Positions 1 to 9,535 of a DNA stretch of 64,000 bases are shown in pieces. Position 1 is the first letter of the stretch. The number at the start of each line of letters is the position of its first letter. The stretch lies in NCBI RefSeq assembly GCF_009938205.1, contig NZ_AP019654.1, forward strand, positions 2,446,540-2,510,539, read 5' to 3'. Origin of the DNA: Vibrio panuliri. GTDB lineage: Bacteria; Pseudomonadota; Gammaproteobacteria; Enterobacterales; Vibrionaceae. Below the pieces are notes generated by a model. The model did not search any database and was not told the origin of the DNA. It saw only the letters and a program-made list of their open reading frames with translations. A program made the position numbers and the translations under genes.

Positions 1-830
1 AAGGTTTCCAAACAATCTGCAGCAAATGCCGGGGTCATAATATCTAAGGATTTAATACCTTTACTTGGTAAAGCTTCAATCGTTTTATCAGTGTATGGTT
101 GCAACCACTCTTCGCGGCCAAATCGTGATTGATAAGTCATACCGATCTGGTCATCTCTTAAGCCAAGCTCTTGCTGCAATAATTGGGTCGTACGTTGACA
201 GTGCAGAGGGTAGATATCACCATTGTCCGCGTAGCGCTTCGGAATGCCGTGATACGAGCAAATAAGGTAGTCGGCCTGCCCTTTCTCTTGCCAAGAACGG
301 CGCACGCTTTCAGCTAACGCTTTGATATAAAGAGGATGATCGTGATAATCACGAATAAATCGGTAAGCTGGGATCTCGGCCATTTGTTTAAATGCGAGTG
401 TTAATGCATCCGACACAGCCGCGGTGGTCGTCGATGAATACTGCGGATAAAGCGGTAGTACAACGACTTCCTGCACACCTTGTTCCATCAAACTTTGCAG
501 TGCAGACAAAATACTTGGATTACCGTAAGACATACCAAGTGCAACGGGTATATCAAGCTTATCAGCCAGTTTTGCCGCCTGCCGCTGTGAGTAAACCATC
601 AATGGAGAGCCTTCATCCATCCAGACAGATTGATAGAGCTTCGCCACTTTAGGCGAGCGAATAGGCAAAATAATCCCATGGAGTATCGGGCACCATAACC
701 AGCGCGAAGTGTCCACGACACGCTTATCATGAAGAAACTGACTTAAAAATCGTTTTACTGCCGGCGCAGTCGGCTCATCAGGCGTACCAAGGTTAACCAG
801 CAATACACCCTGTTTTTTATTATTGTTCAT
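1..830 (-). CDS. hemH: Ferrochelatase, 3' end cut by window edge
   Basis: Inserts ferrous iron into protoporphyrin IX, the last step of heme synthesis, at the inner face of the cytoplasmic membrane. The visible ~276 residues begin [20 protein letters not shown], the classic ferrochelatase N-terminus, and include [11 protein letters not shown] with the metal-binding His. About 40-50 C-terminal residues lie outside the window. The start ATG is at 828-830. It lies downstream of adk in the same direction, as in E. coli. The reading frame is open throughout the visible part, so I see no sign of decay. Identity is near certain; only the C-terminus cannot be judged. Confidence 0.95.
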   Translation of the reverse strand, partial: MNNNKKQGVLLVNLGTPDEPTAPAVKRFLSQFLHDKRVVDTSRWLWCPILHGIILPIRSPKVAKLYQSVWMDEGSPLMVYSQRQAAKLADKLDIPVALGMSYGNPSILSALQSLMEQGVQEVVVLPLYPQYSSTTTAAVSDALTLAFKQMAEIPAYRFIRDYHDHPLYIKALAESVRRSWQEKGQADYLICSYHGIPKRYADNGDIYPLHCQRTTQLLQQELGLRDDQIGMTYQSRFGREEWLQPYTDKTIEALPSKGIKSLDIMTPAFAADCLET

Positions 831-920
831 TGCATCCCATCAATTTAGTTGGCCAAGATGTTGTTTACGCAATACCGAGAGTTCTAGTTCAGTATTGGCA
901 TGACTTTTTTACTTGATCAG

Positions 921-950
921 AAAAAGAAAAAGCGGCTCTAAGGCCGCTTC
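921..950 (-). terminator. Rho-independent terminator after adk
   Basis: Read leftward: AAGCGGC, a 6-nt loop, GCCGCTT, then a U-rich TTTTCTTTTT tail. It lies 31 bases past the adk stop and separates adk from hemH, so hemH probably has its own promoter. Confidence 0.85.
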
Positions 951-980
951 TACTATAGCAATATTTTCTCAGTGAGAGAA

Positions 981-1628
<648 letters not shown>

Positions 1629-1650
1629 TTATCCTCTTTAATTAGAAATT

Positions 1651-1706
1651 TATACCGAAGCTCACAATTGTGTTTTAAAACACTGTAAACGGTAAGTTTC
1701 GGTATA
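1651..1706 (-). promoter_or_regulatory. Structured 5' leader of adk: nested palindromes
   Basis: TATACCGAA (1651-1659) and TTCGGTATA (1698-1706) form a perfect 9-bp outer stem. Inside it are two overlapping perfect palindromes, CACAATTGTG (1663-1672) and GTGTTTTAAAACAC (1670-1683). The structure ends about 25 bases before the adk start codon, just upstream of its RBS. The rest of the 309-base gap between adk and htpG holds the htpG terminator and no gene that I can see. Confidence 0.55.
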
Positions 1707-1892
1707 TCACCATCAGATTTGGGTTAAGCGAGAAACCGGATTCGCGCTAACTTTCATATTCAAGTCGCAGATTCTAGCATAATTTGTCATTTCTACGACC
1801 CAAATAAGACTAAAGAATGCGATTTGCGCAAATGACATATGCCACCATAAGCACAATATTTCCAAACCTGAACGTTTATCTCACGTTCAAAT

Positions 1893-1917
1893 AAAAAGCC
1901 CGCATAATGCGAGCTTT
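1893..1917 (-). terminator. Terminator of htpG
   Basis: Read leftward: AAGCTCGCAT paired with ATGCGGGCTT followed by TTTA. It begins about 20 bases after the htpG stop. Confidence 0.8.
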
Positions 1918-1934
1918 TCACTTCATTTTGCTTA

Positions 1935-3839
1935 TTAGCCCTTAGTCAAAAGGGTATTGATCGCCCCTAAGAACTGCGAAGGATCTTGCAGAGAGCCGCG
2001 TTCAGCTAGCATCGCCTGTCCAAGCAAAACTTCTACCCAGCGGCCAAACTCTTGCTCATCCGCTTCATCCGCCATGCGTTGTACTAGCTCATGCTCTGGG
2101 TTGATTTCAAGAATGTACTTCACTTCTGGCACAGCTTGACCCGCCGCTTCCAGCAGTTTCGCCATTTGCGTACCCATTTCAAAATCATCGGTCACAACTA
2201 CGGCAGGAGTCGTTGCCAACTTAAACGTTGTACGAACTTCTTTTACGCGGTCACCCAAATATTCTTTGGTGCGCTCAACGACAGACTTGAACTCTTCTTC
2301 CGTCTCTTTTTGCTTCTCTTTCTCAGCTTCATCTTCGAACTTGCTCAGATCAAGACCCGCTTTGGTGATCGACTGGAACTGTTTACCATCAAACTCAGTC
2401 AGGTAATTCATCAACCACTCATCAATACGATCGTACATCAGAACAACTTCAATACCTTTAGCCTTGAACTGCTCCAAGTGTGGGCTATTTTTCGCCGCGG
2501 CGTAGCTGTCTGCGGTTAGGTAGTAGATCTTATCTTGACCTTCTTTCATACGCTCTACGTATGATGCAAGGCTGACAGTTTGATCAACAGAGTCCACCTC
2601 TGTTGAAGCGAAACGCAGCAAACCTGCGACTTTTTCTTTGTTCGAATGGTCTTCCGCTGGACCTTCTTTCATCACCAAACCAAACTCTTTCCAGAATGAT
2701 TGGTACTTCTCCTCATCATTGTTCGCCATGCGTTCAAGCATAGTCAGCACACGCTTAGTACATGCGTTGCGTAATGATTGAGTAACTTTGTTGTCTTGGA
2801 GAATTTCACGCGATACGTTCAAAGGCAAATCATTTGAATCAATCAAGCCACGCACAAAACGTAAGTATGACGGCATGAACTGCTCGGCGTCATCCATAAT
2901 GAAAACGCGTTGTACGTACAGTTTTAGGCCAGACTTATGTTCGCGATTAAACATATCCCACGGCGCTTTAGCTGGGATGTATAACAGGCTTGTGTAATCG
3001 TTTTTACCTTCTACGCGGTTATGGCTCCATACCAGCGGATCTGCAAAATCATGTGAAACGTGTTTATAGAACTCTTGATACTCTTCTTCACTGATCTCTG
3101 ACTTGTTGCGAGTCCAAAGTGCTTGCGCCTTATTGATTTGCTCCCACTTTTTCTCGCCAGTCTCTTTGCCTTCTTCATCACGCTCAGCCGTTTGAATCGA
3201 CACAGGGATGCCAATGTGATCAGAGTACTTGCTAATCACATCACGTAAACGCCACTCGTTAAGAAACTCCTTACCTTCTTCGCGCATATGCAGCACGATA
3301 TCGGTACCACGAGACTCTTTGCGAATGTCTTCAATAGTGTATTCACCTTCACCCGCAGAGTGCCATTGCACTGCTTGCTCTGGGTTTAGACCTGCTGCGC
3401 GAGTACGAACTGTTACCGCGTCTGCCACAATAAATGCTGAATAGAAACCGACACCAAACTGGCCGATTAGCTGTGAGTCTTTGCTTTGATCTTCAGATAG
3501 CTTCGAGAAGAAATCTGCAGTTCCTGACTTAGCAATCGTGCCAAGATGTTCAATCACATCGTCACGGCTCATACCAATACCATTGTCAGAAATGGTCAGC
3601 GTGTTGGCCGCTTCATCAAAAGCGAGTTTCACGCCTAGCTCTGCATCACCTTGATAAAGTTCAGGGTTGGACAAGGCTTGAAAACGCAATTTATCTGACG
3701 CATCCGATGCGTTTGAAATCAGCTCACGTAAAAATATCTCTTTGTTTGAGTACAATGAGTGGATCATTAAGTGAAGCAGCTGTTTTACTTCGGACTGAAA
3801 GCCGCGAGTTTCTTTATTTTGAGTGGCAGTTTCGCTCAT
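1935..3839 (-). CDS. htpG: Molecular chaperone HtpG (bacterial Hsp90)
   Basis: ATP-dependent cytosolic chaperone, a dimer that remodels client proteins with DnaK. 634 residues, the normal length. The N-terminal GHKL ATPase shows [15 protein letters not shown] (about 39-53), DNGIGM (about 84-89) and [11 protein letters not shown] (about 126-136). Middle and dimerisation domains follow. Transcribed divergently from toxR, the same arrangement as in V. cholerae. A heat-shock (sigma-32) promoter match lies at 3915-3943 (separate entry). RBS GGAG lies 6 bases before the ATG. Confidence 0.98.
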   Translation of the reverse strand: MSETATQNKETRGFQSEVKQLLHLMIHSLYSNKEIFLRELISNASDASDKLRFQALSNPELYQGDAELGVKLAFDEAANTLTISDNGIGMSRDDVIEHLGTIAKSGTADFFSKLSEDQSKDSQLIGQFGVGFYSAFIVADAVTVRTRAAGLNPEQAVQWHSAGEGEYTIEDIRKESRGTDIVLHMREEGKEFLNEWRLRDVISKYSDHIGIPVSIQTAERDEEGKETGEKKWEQINKAQALWTRNKSEISEEEYQEFYKHVSHDFADPLVWSHNRVEGKNDYTSLLYIPAKAPWDMFNREHKSGLKLYVQRVFIMDDAEQFMPSYLRFVRGLIDSNDLPLNVSREILQDNKVTQSLRNACTKRVLTMLERMANNDEEKYQSFWKEFGLVMKEGPAEDHSNKEKVAGLLRFASTEVDSVDQTVSLASYVERMKEGQDKIYYLTADSYAAAKNSPHLEQFKAKGIEVVLMYDRIDEWLMNYLTEFDGKQFQSITKAGLDLSKFEDEAEKEKQKETEEEFKSVVERTKEYLGDRVKEVRTTFKLATTPAVVVTDDFEMGTQMAKLLEAAGQAVPEVKYILEINPEHELVQRMADEADEQEFGRWVEVLLGQAMLAERGSLQDPSQFLGAINTLLTKG

Positions 3840-3914
3840 GTTTACTCCATAACATCTATATTTATCAAACCTCTATGCGGATATCATTCGAGGTCTACAT
3901 GATGACTGATACTG

Positions 3915-3943
3915 TAGATGAGGGTGGGAAATGTAAATTCAAG
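3915..3943 (-). promoter_or_regulatory. Sigma-32 heat-shock promoter of htpG
   Basis: Read leftward: CTTGAA (3938-3943), a 14-base spacer, then CCTCATCTA (3915-3923). The sigma-32 consensus is CTTGAA with a CCCCATNTA -10 element, so the -10 matches 8 of 9. Distance to the htpG ATG is about 75 bases. Confidence 0.8.
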
Positions 3944-4019
3944 GTCAATAATTATAAAAACAGTGTTTTTTTGCTTTTAGATTGTCTATCCTGCCCAGCA
4001 AAACACATCAACGGTGTTG

Positions 4020-4043
4020 TTACATTTTTGCTTAAAAATGTAA
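4020..4043. promoter_or_regulatory. Perfect dyad over the probable toxR promoter
   Basis: TTACATTTTT (4020-4029) and AAAAATGTAA (4034-4043) are perfect 10-bp inverted arms around GCTT. The arms coincide with a possible -35 (TTACAT) and lead directly into a possible -10 (TAAAAT, 4041-4046). It ends 59 bases before the toxR start. Either an operator or a transcript hairpin. Confidence 0.5.
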
Positions 4044-4102
4044 AATACTCTAAATCATCGCGCTAGCGATGCCTGTGACCTATTAAATCGAAGGCCAATT
4101 GC

Positions 4103-4975
4103 ATGAGTAACATAGGTACCAAGTTTAATCTTGCTAATAAATTCATTTTTGATCCCAATACCAATTCATTGGTCGACTCGCTCAATGGCAATGAAATGAT
4201 TCGGATGGGCAGTAATGAAAGCCGTATCCTACTTTTCTTGTCGGAAAACCCCAATCAGGTGGTGAGCCGCAACCAACTGTATGACTTCGTTTGGCGCGAA
4301 CAGGGATTCGAGGTGGATGATTCCAGCTTGACTCAAGCTATCTCTACTCTAAGAAAACAACTCAATGACTCAACTAAGTCCCCAGAGTTCGTCAAAACCG
4401 TGCCAAAGCGCGGCTATCAGTTGATTTGTAGTGTTGAACGAACTACTCCAATTACCAGTGGAGATGATTCAGTTAACTTGTCTTCGCCTTCTGAGACCGT
4501 GGAAGATAAGACACCACAAGAACCTGAAGTCCACTTAATTCCAGAGGTTGAGCGGGAAATTGAGGTGGTTGAACCTAGCCGCACAGAAACGCCACCAGCT
4601 GCCAAAACGAAACAGCCGCTAAGCTTGCTGGCTAAACTCGCCTTAGCCTTTGCACTCATTTTGCCGCTACTTGCACTCTCTATCGACAAACCGACGGAGT
4701 CACATTTTCGCCAACTAGCGACCTTCTCGGATGTCACGGTAAAAACACCAATCAACCACCCAGACCTGACTCAGTGGCTGCCTGCGATTGAGCAGTGCGT
4801 GGTCCGTTATAAAAACAACCACGTGGGAGAAAGCGCCCCGGTCGAAGTGATTGCCACTGGTGGGCAGAACAGCCAATTGGTTCTCAACTATATCCATCAG
4901 TTGAACTACTCTGGCGAGAATATCACCGTGCGTATTTTTGCTGACCAAGAAAACATCAACCATATTTGCCAATAG
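4103..4975 (+). CDS. toxR: Membrane-anchored transcriptional regulator ToxR
   Basis: One-component regulator that binds DNA while anchored in the inner membrane; in vibrios it controls outer-membrane porins and virulence genes and senses envelope conditions with ToxS. 290 residues. The winged-helix domain (1-110) contains WREQGFEVDDSSLTQAISTL, the typical ToxR recognition region. A variable acidic, Pro-rich linker (about 112-172) precedes a transmembrane segment (about 174-194). The periplasmic domain has two cysteines, C232 and C289, matching the known disulfide pair. toxS starts 10 bases downstream. The start is fixed by homology to other ToxR N-termini. Confidence 0.97.
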   Translation: MSNIGTKFNLANKFIFDPNTNSLVDSLNGNEMIRMGSNESRILLFLSENPNQVVSRNQLYDFVWREQGFEVDDSSLTQAISTLRKQLNDSTKSPEFVKTVPKRGYQLICSVERTTPITSGDDSVNLSSPSETVEDKTPQEPEVHLIPEVEREIEVVEPSRTETPPAAKTKQPLSLLAKLALAFALILPLLALSIDKPTESHFRQLATFSDVTVKTPINHPDLTQWLPAIEQCVVRYKNNHVGESAPVEVIATGGQNSQLVLNYIHQLNYSGENITVRIFADQENINHICQ

Positions 4976-4985
4976 GAGGCGGTCT

Positions 4986-5501
4986 ATGAACCAGAAAATA
5001 GCGATACTACTATTGGCTATCTCCGCTCTGTTTAGCGGTTGGCTTTATTGGGGCAGCGATATCAAGCTTGAGAAAGCTGTCACGGCTAAAGAGTGGCAGT
5101 CGAAAATGGTGACGGTGATCAGTGATGGCATTCGCGAAGAATCGGTTGGTCCACTGCGCAAGGTTGACGTTCTATCGAATGTAAAATACTTACCTAACGG
5201 CACTTATATTCGTGTTGCAACAGTCAGTTTGTTTGCCAACAGTGAACACAGCGACAGTGTGATCAATATTTCCGAGACAGGACACTGGGAAATCAGCGAT
5301 AACTATTTACTGATTTCACCAACAGAATTCAAAGATGTCTCTTCTGCAAATAGCCAAGACTTCTCTGATGCTCAGCTGCAATTGATTAAGCAACTGTTCA
5401 AGATGGATGCCCAACAGAGCCGTCGTATCGACATTGTTAATGAGAAAACACTACTTCTGACTAGCTTAAGTCACGGTTCTACGGTACTTTTCTCTAATTA
5501 G
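4986..5501 (+). CDS. toxS: ToxR-stabilising membrane protein ToxS
   Basis: Inner-membrane protein with a periplasmic domain that protects and activates ToxR. 171 residues from ATG 4986 (RBS TAGGAGG at 4973-4979). An N-terminal anchor IAILLLAISALFSGWLYWG (residues about 5-23) is followed by the periplasmic domain. An upstream ATG in the same frame at 4938 would overlap toxR and lacks an RBS, so I reject it. Co-transcribed with toxR; a terminator follows at 5527. Confidence 0.95.
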   Translation: MNQKIAILLLAISALFSGWLYWGSDIKLEKAVTAKEWQSKMVTVISDGIREESVGPLRKVDVLSNVKYLPNGTYIRVATVSLFANSEHSDSVINISETGHWEISDNYLLISPTEFKDVSSANSQDFSDAQLQLIKQLFKMDAQQSRRIDIVNEKTLLLTSLSHGSTVLFSN

Positions 5502-5526
5502 TGCTAAGCCTAACTTAACAATTTAA

Positions 5527-5553
5527 AGGGGAGCATGATGCTCCTCTTTTTTA
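5527..5553 (+). terminator. Terminator after toxRS
   Basis: GGAGCAT/ATGCTCC hairpin followed by TCTTTTTT. It ends only 17 bases before the next start codon, so the permease gene must be transcribed by read-through or from a promoter inside this element. Confidence 0.75.
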
Positions 5554-5569
5554 TGGAAACCACATTACC

Positions 5570-6325
5570 ATGGAATGGATTCACTCTCTCGGTCTCTTTC
5601 TCGGATCGCTGATAGCTAATACGCTCGCTTCCCTTTCCGGAGGAGGCGCTGGTCTGTTGCAGTTCCCTTTGTTGCTATTTTTTGGCTTGCCATTTTCAGT
5701 CGCACTGGCGACACATAAAGTAGCAAGTGTCGCCCTTGGCCTCGGCGCCGCCGCAACTCATATCAAACAAAAAAGTGTCACCTATCAAGAGGTGGCTTAC
5801 ATCACCTTGGTCGGCTCTATTGGCGTTATTGTTGGGGCAAACCTGATCGTTTTGATCGCTGGAGACATCGCCGAACGCTTACTCGGTGGCATGATTTTAG
5901 CGCTTGGCGTTTATTCCTACTTTAAAAAGCAACTGGGGCAACAAGCCACCCCACGAAATCGCACCTGGTTAGGTTGGTTCACTGGCGGAATCGGCTTGTT
6001 GCTTATCGGCATCATCAATGGTTCGCTCACCGCAGGTTCTGGATTACTGGTGACACTTTTTTTGGTTCGCTGGTTTGGATATAGCTACAAACAGGCCGTT
6101 GCACTAACGATGATTTGCGTTGGTCTCTTTTGGAATGGTATCGGCGGGGTTGCTATCGTCCAAGCAGGTGCATCCATCTATTGGCCATGGCTGCCGGTTC
6201 TGTTGCTTGCATCTTTTATTGGTGGGGCTATTGGAGCCTACCTTTCGACACGGTTGAGCAACCAAAGAATCAAACGATATTTTGAAATACTGACGCTGCT
6301 CGTCGGCTTAAAGTTACTGTTTTAG
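5570..6325 (+). CDS. Sulfite exporter TauE/SafE family membrane protein
   Basis: Integral membrane protein of the TauE/SafE family (formerly DUF81), whose members move sulfite or organosulfur anions; the substrate here is unknown. 251 residues with about seven or eight hydrophobic segments. The Gly-rich first helix region NTLASLSGGGAGLLQFP (about 17-33) and a second repeat with NGSLTAGSGLL (about 149-159) are the two internal family repeats. No clear RBS; the start is inferred from the N-terminus. Followed after 8 bases by a SelW-like gene, so the two probably share a transcript. Confidence 0.85.
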   Translation: MEWIHSLGLFLGSLIANTLASLSGGGAGLLQFPLLLFFGLPFSVALATHKVASVALGLGAAATHIKQKSVTYQEVAYITLVGSIGVIVGANLIVLIAGDIAERLLGGMILALGVYSYFKKQLGQQATPRNRTWLGWFTGGIGLLLIGIINGSLTAGSGLLVTLFLVRWFGYSYKQAVALTMICVGLFWNGIGGVAIVQAGASIYWPWLPVLLLASFIGGAIGAYLSTRLSNQRIKRYFEILTLLVGLKLLF

Positions 6326-6333
6326 AGGTTTAA

Positions 6334-6612
6334 ATGGAAAAAGCGAAAATTGAAATCTATTACTGTCGACAATGCAATTGGATGCTCCGGTCGACGTGGT
6401 TAAGCCAAGAGCTTCTGCATACCTTCAGTGAAGAGATTGAAAGCGTCTCCCTCTACCCAGATACTGGTGGACGATTTGAAATACTGTGTAATGGCACAAG
6501 AATTTGGGAACGCAAACAGGATGGTGGTTTTCCTGAAGCTAAAGTACTCAAACAGCGCGTTCGCGATATTATCGACCCTCTACGCGACTTAGGTCATGTG
6601 GATAAAAAATAA
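6334..6612 (+). CDS. SelT/SelW/SelH (Rdx) family thioredoxin-like protein
   Basis: Small redox protein of the Rdx family, 92 residues. The N-terminal beta strand leads into CRQC (Cys11, Cys14), the CXXC that replaces the CXXU selenocysteine motif of mammalian SelW. The family motif TGGRFEI (about 45-51) and the conserved GGFPEAK segment (about 70-76) are present. Function in bacteria is unproven; a thiol-redox role is inferred from the fold. It starts 8 bases after the TauE-like gene. Its stop codon lies inside the leftward terminator of the neighbouring yfcE. Confidence 0.85.
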   Translation: MEKAKIEIYYCRQCNWMLRSTWLSQELLHTFSEEIESVSLYPDTGGRFEILCNGTRIWERKQDGGFPEAKVLKQRVRDIIDPLRDLGHVDKK

Positions 6613-6629
6613 GGCACCCAAGGTGCCTT
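6602..6629 (-). terminator. Convergent terminator, yfcE side
   Basis: AAGGCACC (6611-6618), CAA, GGTGCCTT (6622-6629). The T-rich tail lies on the leftward strand (ATTTTTTATC), so it mainly serves yfcE. It overlaps the stop codon of the opposing Rdx gene. Confidence 0.8.
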
Positions 6630-6636
6630 AACTCGC

Positions 6637-7185
6637 TTAAGCAATTGCCTTTTCTAGCATCACATCGCCACTAAAGCTCATCACTTTAATGCAATTGTCG
6701 GCATAGATACCGTAACTTGCATCAAAACCATTACGAGGGAAGGTCACTGAGCCAGGGTTAAAGATAAACTGGGCACCATTTTTTTCCGCGAGTGGAATAT
6801 GGGTATGTCCATGGACAATCACATCACCTTCACGCAGTGCGGGACGTTTTTCACTGTTGTAAAGATGCCCATGAGTCAGAAACAGTCGCTGACCTGTTGG
6901 TAGCATCACCCAGGCATAATCACTCATCATTGGGAATGCGAGTAGCATTTGGTCAACTTCGCTGTCGCAGTTACCGCGTACGGCAATAATCCGCTCCGCG
7001 TACTGATTCAGTAACTCAACGACAGCGGGTGGGTTGTACCCTTCAGGCACCGGGTTGCGTGGGCCATGGTTTAACACATCGCCCAACAACACTAAGGTAT
7101 CAATGCCCGAGCGCTCAAACTCTTCGATAACACGTTCTGTTGCAGGTAAGCTGCCATGCAAATCAGAAGCAAAAAATAGTTTCAC
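6637..7185 (-). CDS. yfcE: Phosphodiesterase YfcE, calcineurin-like
   Basis: Metal-dependent phosphodiesterase of the MJ0936/YfcE type. 182 residues, close to the E. coli protein (184). Metallophosphoesterase motifs are all present: FASDLHGS (4-11, Asp and His ligands), LLGDVLNHGPRN (33-44), RGNCDSE (about 70-76), THGHLY (about 104-109) and HGHTHIP (about 125-131). Cellular substrate unknown; the E. coli enzyme cleaves model phosphodiesters with Mn2+. Lies 43 bases downstream of the CBS gene in the same direction and may be the tail of that transcript. Confidence 0.9.
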   Translation of the reverse strand: MKLFFASDLHGSLPATERVIEEFERSGIDTLVLLGDVLNHGPRNPVPEGYNPPAVVELLNQYAERIIAVRGNCDSEVDQMLLAFPMMSDYAWVMLPTGQRLFLTHGHLYNSEKRPALREGDVIVHGHTHIPLAEKNGAQFIFNPGSVTFPRNGFDASYGIYADNCIKVMSFSGDVMLEKAIA

Positions 7186-7228
7186 GATAGATACTCCTCA
7201 ATCTAATGAGGGCATTCTACTCAATTGG

Positions 7229-7639
7229 TTACAAGACGTCATCTCGCGCCATACCGTTTATTACGATATTGTTGTAGCTCACCATGCCAATCACATTCCC
7301 ATTTTCAATCACTGGTGCTCGGCTAATACCAAATCGTTCAAACAGGCGTGCGCAATATTTTACATTCATATTGGGATCTACGCACAAAGCCGGTTTAGTC
7401 ATGATTTCATACACATTGGTTCGCTCGGGTGAACGATTTTTGGCTAACACTTTCTTGGCAATATCATTCATCAACACAATGCCGTACTCATCATCACGAT
7501 TTCGTTTGTTGATCACTAAGGCTTTCACCTGATGCTCACGCGCAATTCGAATACCTTCTTGTACCGTACTCAAACCGTCGACCATCACATATGTTGCTGC
7601 CATTACATCTCGAACTCGAACTACCGCCTGTGTATTCAT
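7229..7639 (-). CDS. CBS-pair domain protein
   Basis: Stand-alone pair of CBS domains, 136 residues: the first with RDVMAATYVMVD (about 9-20), the second with EIMTKPALCV (about 77-86) and the typical VIGMVSYNNIV ending. CBS pairs usually bind adenosine nucleotides and gate a partner. Its ATG overlaps the stop of the PII-like gene (ATGA), and it is the last of four coupled genes with two DUF1538 membrane proteins, which suggests it is a nucleotide-sensing regulator of that membrane pair (inference). Confidence 0.85.
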   Translation of the reverse strand: MNTQAVVRVRDVMAATYVMVDGLSTVQEGIRIAREHQVKALVINKRNRDDEYGIVLMNDIAKKVLAKNRSPERTNVYEIMTKPALCVDPNMNVKYCARLFERFGISRAPVIENGNVIGMVSYNNIVINGMARDDVL

Positions 7640-7986
7640 AATTCATCCCCTACAACTTTTGTTAGTTTTTCAACTTGATGCGCCACACCTACAGCATCTT
7701 CTATATCTATTTGAATAGCGATGCCCTGCCCCGATTCCTGATCAAATCCACCCACACGACTGATGGTCTCCAATATTTGCCGTGCCAGATGCTCTTCAAC
7801 CACAAACAGCAGTACATCTTTTTGAACCTCAAGCGTTAAACCAAAGAAGGTCCGTTTCTGATTCAGCCCTTCCCCACGAGCGTTATTAATCACTGTAGCT
7901 CCTGTCGCTCCGGCCTCACGAGCGGCATCAAGCACTTGCTCCGTTTTACTATCTTCGACAAAGGCTAATAACAACTTAAAGCGCAT
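7636..7986 (-). CDS. PII-like signalling protein
   Basis: 116-residue protein with the ferredoxin-like beta-alpha-beta pattern of the PII superfamily. [20 protein letters not shown] opens the first strand and helix, and GATGATVINNARGEG (about 26-40) corresponds to the PII strand 2/T-loop base. The C-terminal half repeats the pattern. It is not a canonical GlnB/GlnK: the uridylylated T-loop Tyr is not evident. It overlaps the end of the upstream DUF1538 gene by 11 bases and the start of the CBS gene by 4, so it is translationally coupled to both. PII-like proteins commonly sit on membrane transporters and bind nucleotides; ligand and partner here are inferred. Confidence 0.8.
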   Translation of the reverse strand: MRFKLLLAFVEDSKTEQVLDAAREAGATGATVINNARGEGLNQKRTFFGLTLEVQKDVLLFVVEEHLARQILETISRVGGFDQESGQGIAIQIDIEDAVGVAHQVEKLTKVVGDEL

Positions 7987-8767
7987 TTTCGTTATCCTTA
8001 CGTTGAGGTCGACTATTCAACCATTGAGTAATTTGTGCATACCCCATCACCGAAATCATCGGAAATAAGCTCGCAAAAGCAATTAATCCAAAACCATCTA
8101 TCATGGGATTACGCCCCGGGACAGTAGAAGCTAGCCCCAGTCCGAGCGCCGCCACTAACGGAACCGTGACTGTTGATGTTGTCACGCCCCCAGAATCGTA
8201 TGCTAAAGGGATGATCAACTTGGGGGCAAAAAAGGTCTGAATGACGACGACAATGTATCCAGCAATAATGTAATAGTGGATCGGATCGCCAACCACAATA
8301 CGGTAGCTACCAAGTGAAATACCAAACGCGACCCCGAGAGCAACCGCGACTCTCAAGCCATTAACCCGAATACTGCCACCAGAAACTTGATTGGCTTTTA
8401 TCGCAACAGCAATCAAAGAAGGTTCCGCAACGGTGGTACTAAAGCCAATACAAAAAGCGAACAAGTAAACCCAGTAATAATCTACCCAACTGAGCACGTG
8501 TTCTGTGGTCAGACGAACCTGTTCAATAAAGTCAGGGGCTGTCAGTTGCTCTGCCATGGTTTCACCGAGTGGAAACAACGCCATTTCAAGCCCCAAGAGA
8601 AACAGTGATAGCCCCAAGATCACATAAAAAAAACCGAGCACGACCTTAGGTAAATTCGCGACGGGTCGCTTTAAGACGGCAAACTGAAAACCAAAAATAA
8701 TCGTCACGATGGGAATCACATCCCCAACCGTGTTAATAAAAGTATCGAAAAACTGCGCGAGAATCAT
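7976..8767 (-). CDS. DUF1538 membrane protein, second subunit
   Basis: Polytopic inner-membrane protein, 263 residues, about seven hydrophobic segments. It carries the two signatures also found in the next paralogue: [12 protein letters not shown] (about 109-120) and [17 protein letters not shown] (about 190-206), followed by [17 protein letters not shown]. The Asp-Ser-Gly-Gly and Glu-Pro motifs inside membrane segments suggest ion or solute coordination. Its ATG overlaps the stop of the upstream paralogue (ATGA), and its end overlaps the PII-like gene. Probably forms a two-subunit transporter with its paralogue; substrate unknown. Confidence 0.85.
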   Translation of the reverse strand: MILAQFFDTFINTVGDVIPIVTIIFGFQFAVLKRPVANLPKVVLGFFYVILGLSLFLLGLEMALFPLGETMAEQLTAPDFIEQVRLTTEHVLSWVDYYWVYLFAFCIGFSTTVAEPSLIAVAIKANQVSGGSIRVNGLRVAVALGVAFGISLGSYRIVVGDPIHYYIIAGYIVVVIQTFFAPKLIIPLAYDSGGVTTSTVTVPLVAALGLGLASTVPGRNPMIDGFGLIAFASLFPMISVMGYAQITQWLNSRPQRKDNENAL

Positions 8768-9501
8768 GCCACCACCATGCCGTAAACCATAACAAACATC
8801 ATCGGTAGCAAAGAGGCAAAGGCGATCAATCCAAAGCCATCAATCATTGGGTTTCGCCCCTTAATCGCAGAGGCCAACCCAACCCCAAGCGCCGTCACCA
8901 GAGGAACGGTAATGGTTGAAGTGGTCACCCCTCCAGAATCGTAAGCGACACCGATAATGCTCTCAGGTGCAAAGCCGGTTAGGATGACCACACCAACATA
9001 GCCACCAATAATCATATATTGAATTGGCCAACCTTTAATGATTCGCAGCACCCCTAAGACAATCGCAAATCCCACCGAAAGTGCCACCGTCAAACGTAAA
9101 CCATCAGCGTACTCTTCTCGGCTCTCTTCTTGGTTGATGATCATCCCACCTTCTGCGGCAACTTCAGCCGCTTCCGCAGCAACGGCAGTGAGTGCAGGCT
9201 CTGCGATGGTAGTACCAAACCCCAAGCAAAATGAGAACAATAGCAGCCACGCAACACTGCCTTTTTGCGCAAAGGCTTGAGCCATGGTTTCGCCAATAGG
9301 AAACAACCCCATCTCCAAGCCGAAGATAAAGAAGGTCAAGCCAGTTACGACCAATATTAAACCAAGAGATATTGAGGCGAGATTTGGTAGAGGCTCTTGT
9401 AAGACAACAAGCTGAAAAAATGCGATAACCAAAACAATCGGCATTAAGTCGCGCAAGCTTCCCAGCATCGAGCGTAGCAATGCCTTGATAGCTTCTGACA
9501 T
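8764..9501 (-). CDS. DUF1538 membrane protein, first subunit
   Basis: Paralogue of the preceding entry, 245 residues from ATG 9499-9501 (GGAG 7 bases upstream). In-frame TTG (9531) and ATG (9519) lie further upstream but lack an RBS. Signatures: [57 protein letters not shown]. It differs from its partner by an Ala/Glu-rich insert ([20 protein letters not shown]) after the Glu-Pro motif, probably a cytoplasmic loop. First gene of the four-gene operon. Confidence 0.85.
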   Translation of the reverse strand: MSEAIKALLRSMLGSLRDLMPIVLVIAFFQLVVLQEPLPNLASISLGLILVVTGLTFFIFGLEMGLFPIGETMAQAFAQKGSVAWLLLFSFCLGFGTTIAEPALTAVAAEAAEVAAEGGMIINQEESREEYADGLRLTVALSVGFAIVLGVLRIIKGWPIQYMIIGGYVGVVILTGFAPESIIGVAYDSGGVTTSTITVPLVTALGVGLASAIKGRNPMIDGFGLIAFASLLPMMFVMVYGMVVA

Positions 9502-9535
9502 AGTGGCACTCCATTCCATCGGTTGAGCCAAAATT

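Noticed and set aside
3707..4066. Rightward 119-residue ORF overlapping htpG and the toxR upstream region
   Set aside because: It is antisense to the conserved htpG N-terminus and crosses the divergent promoter; no RBS.
7034..7432. Rightward ORF over yfcE and the CBS gene
   Set aside because: Shadow of two well-supported leftward genes.
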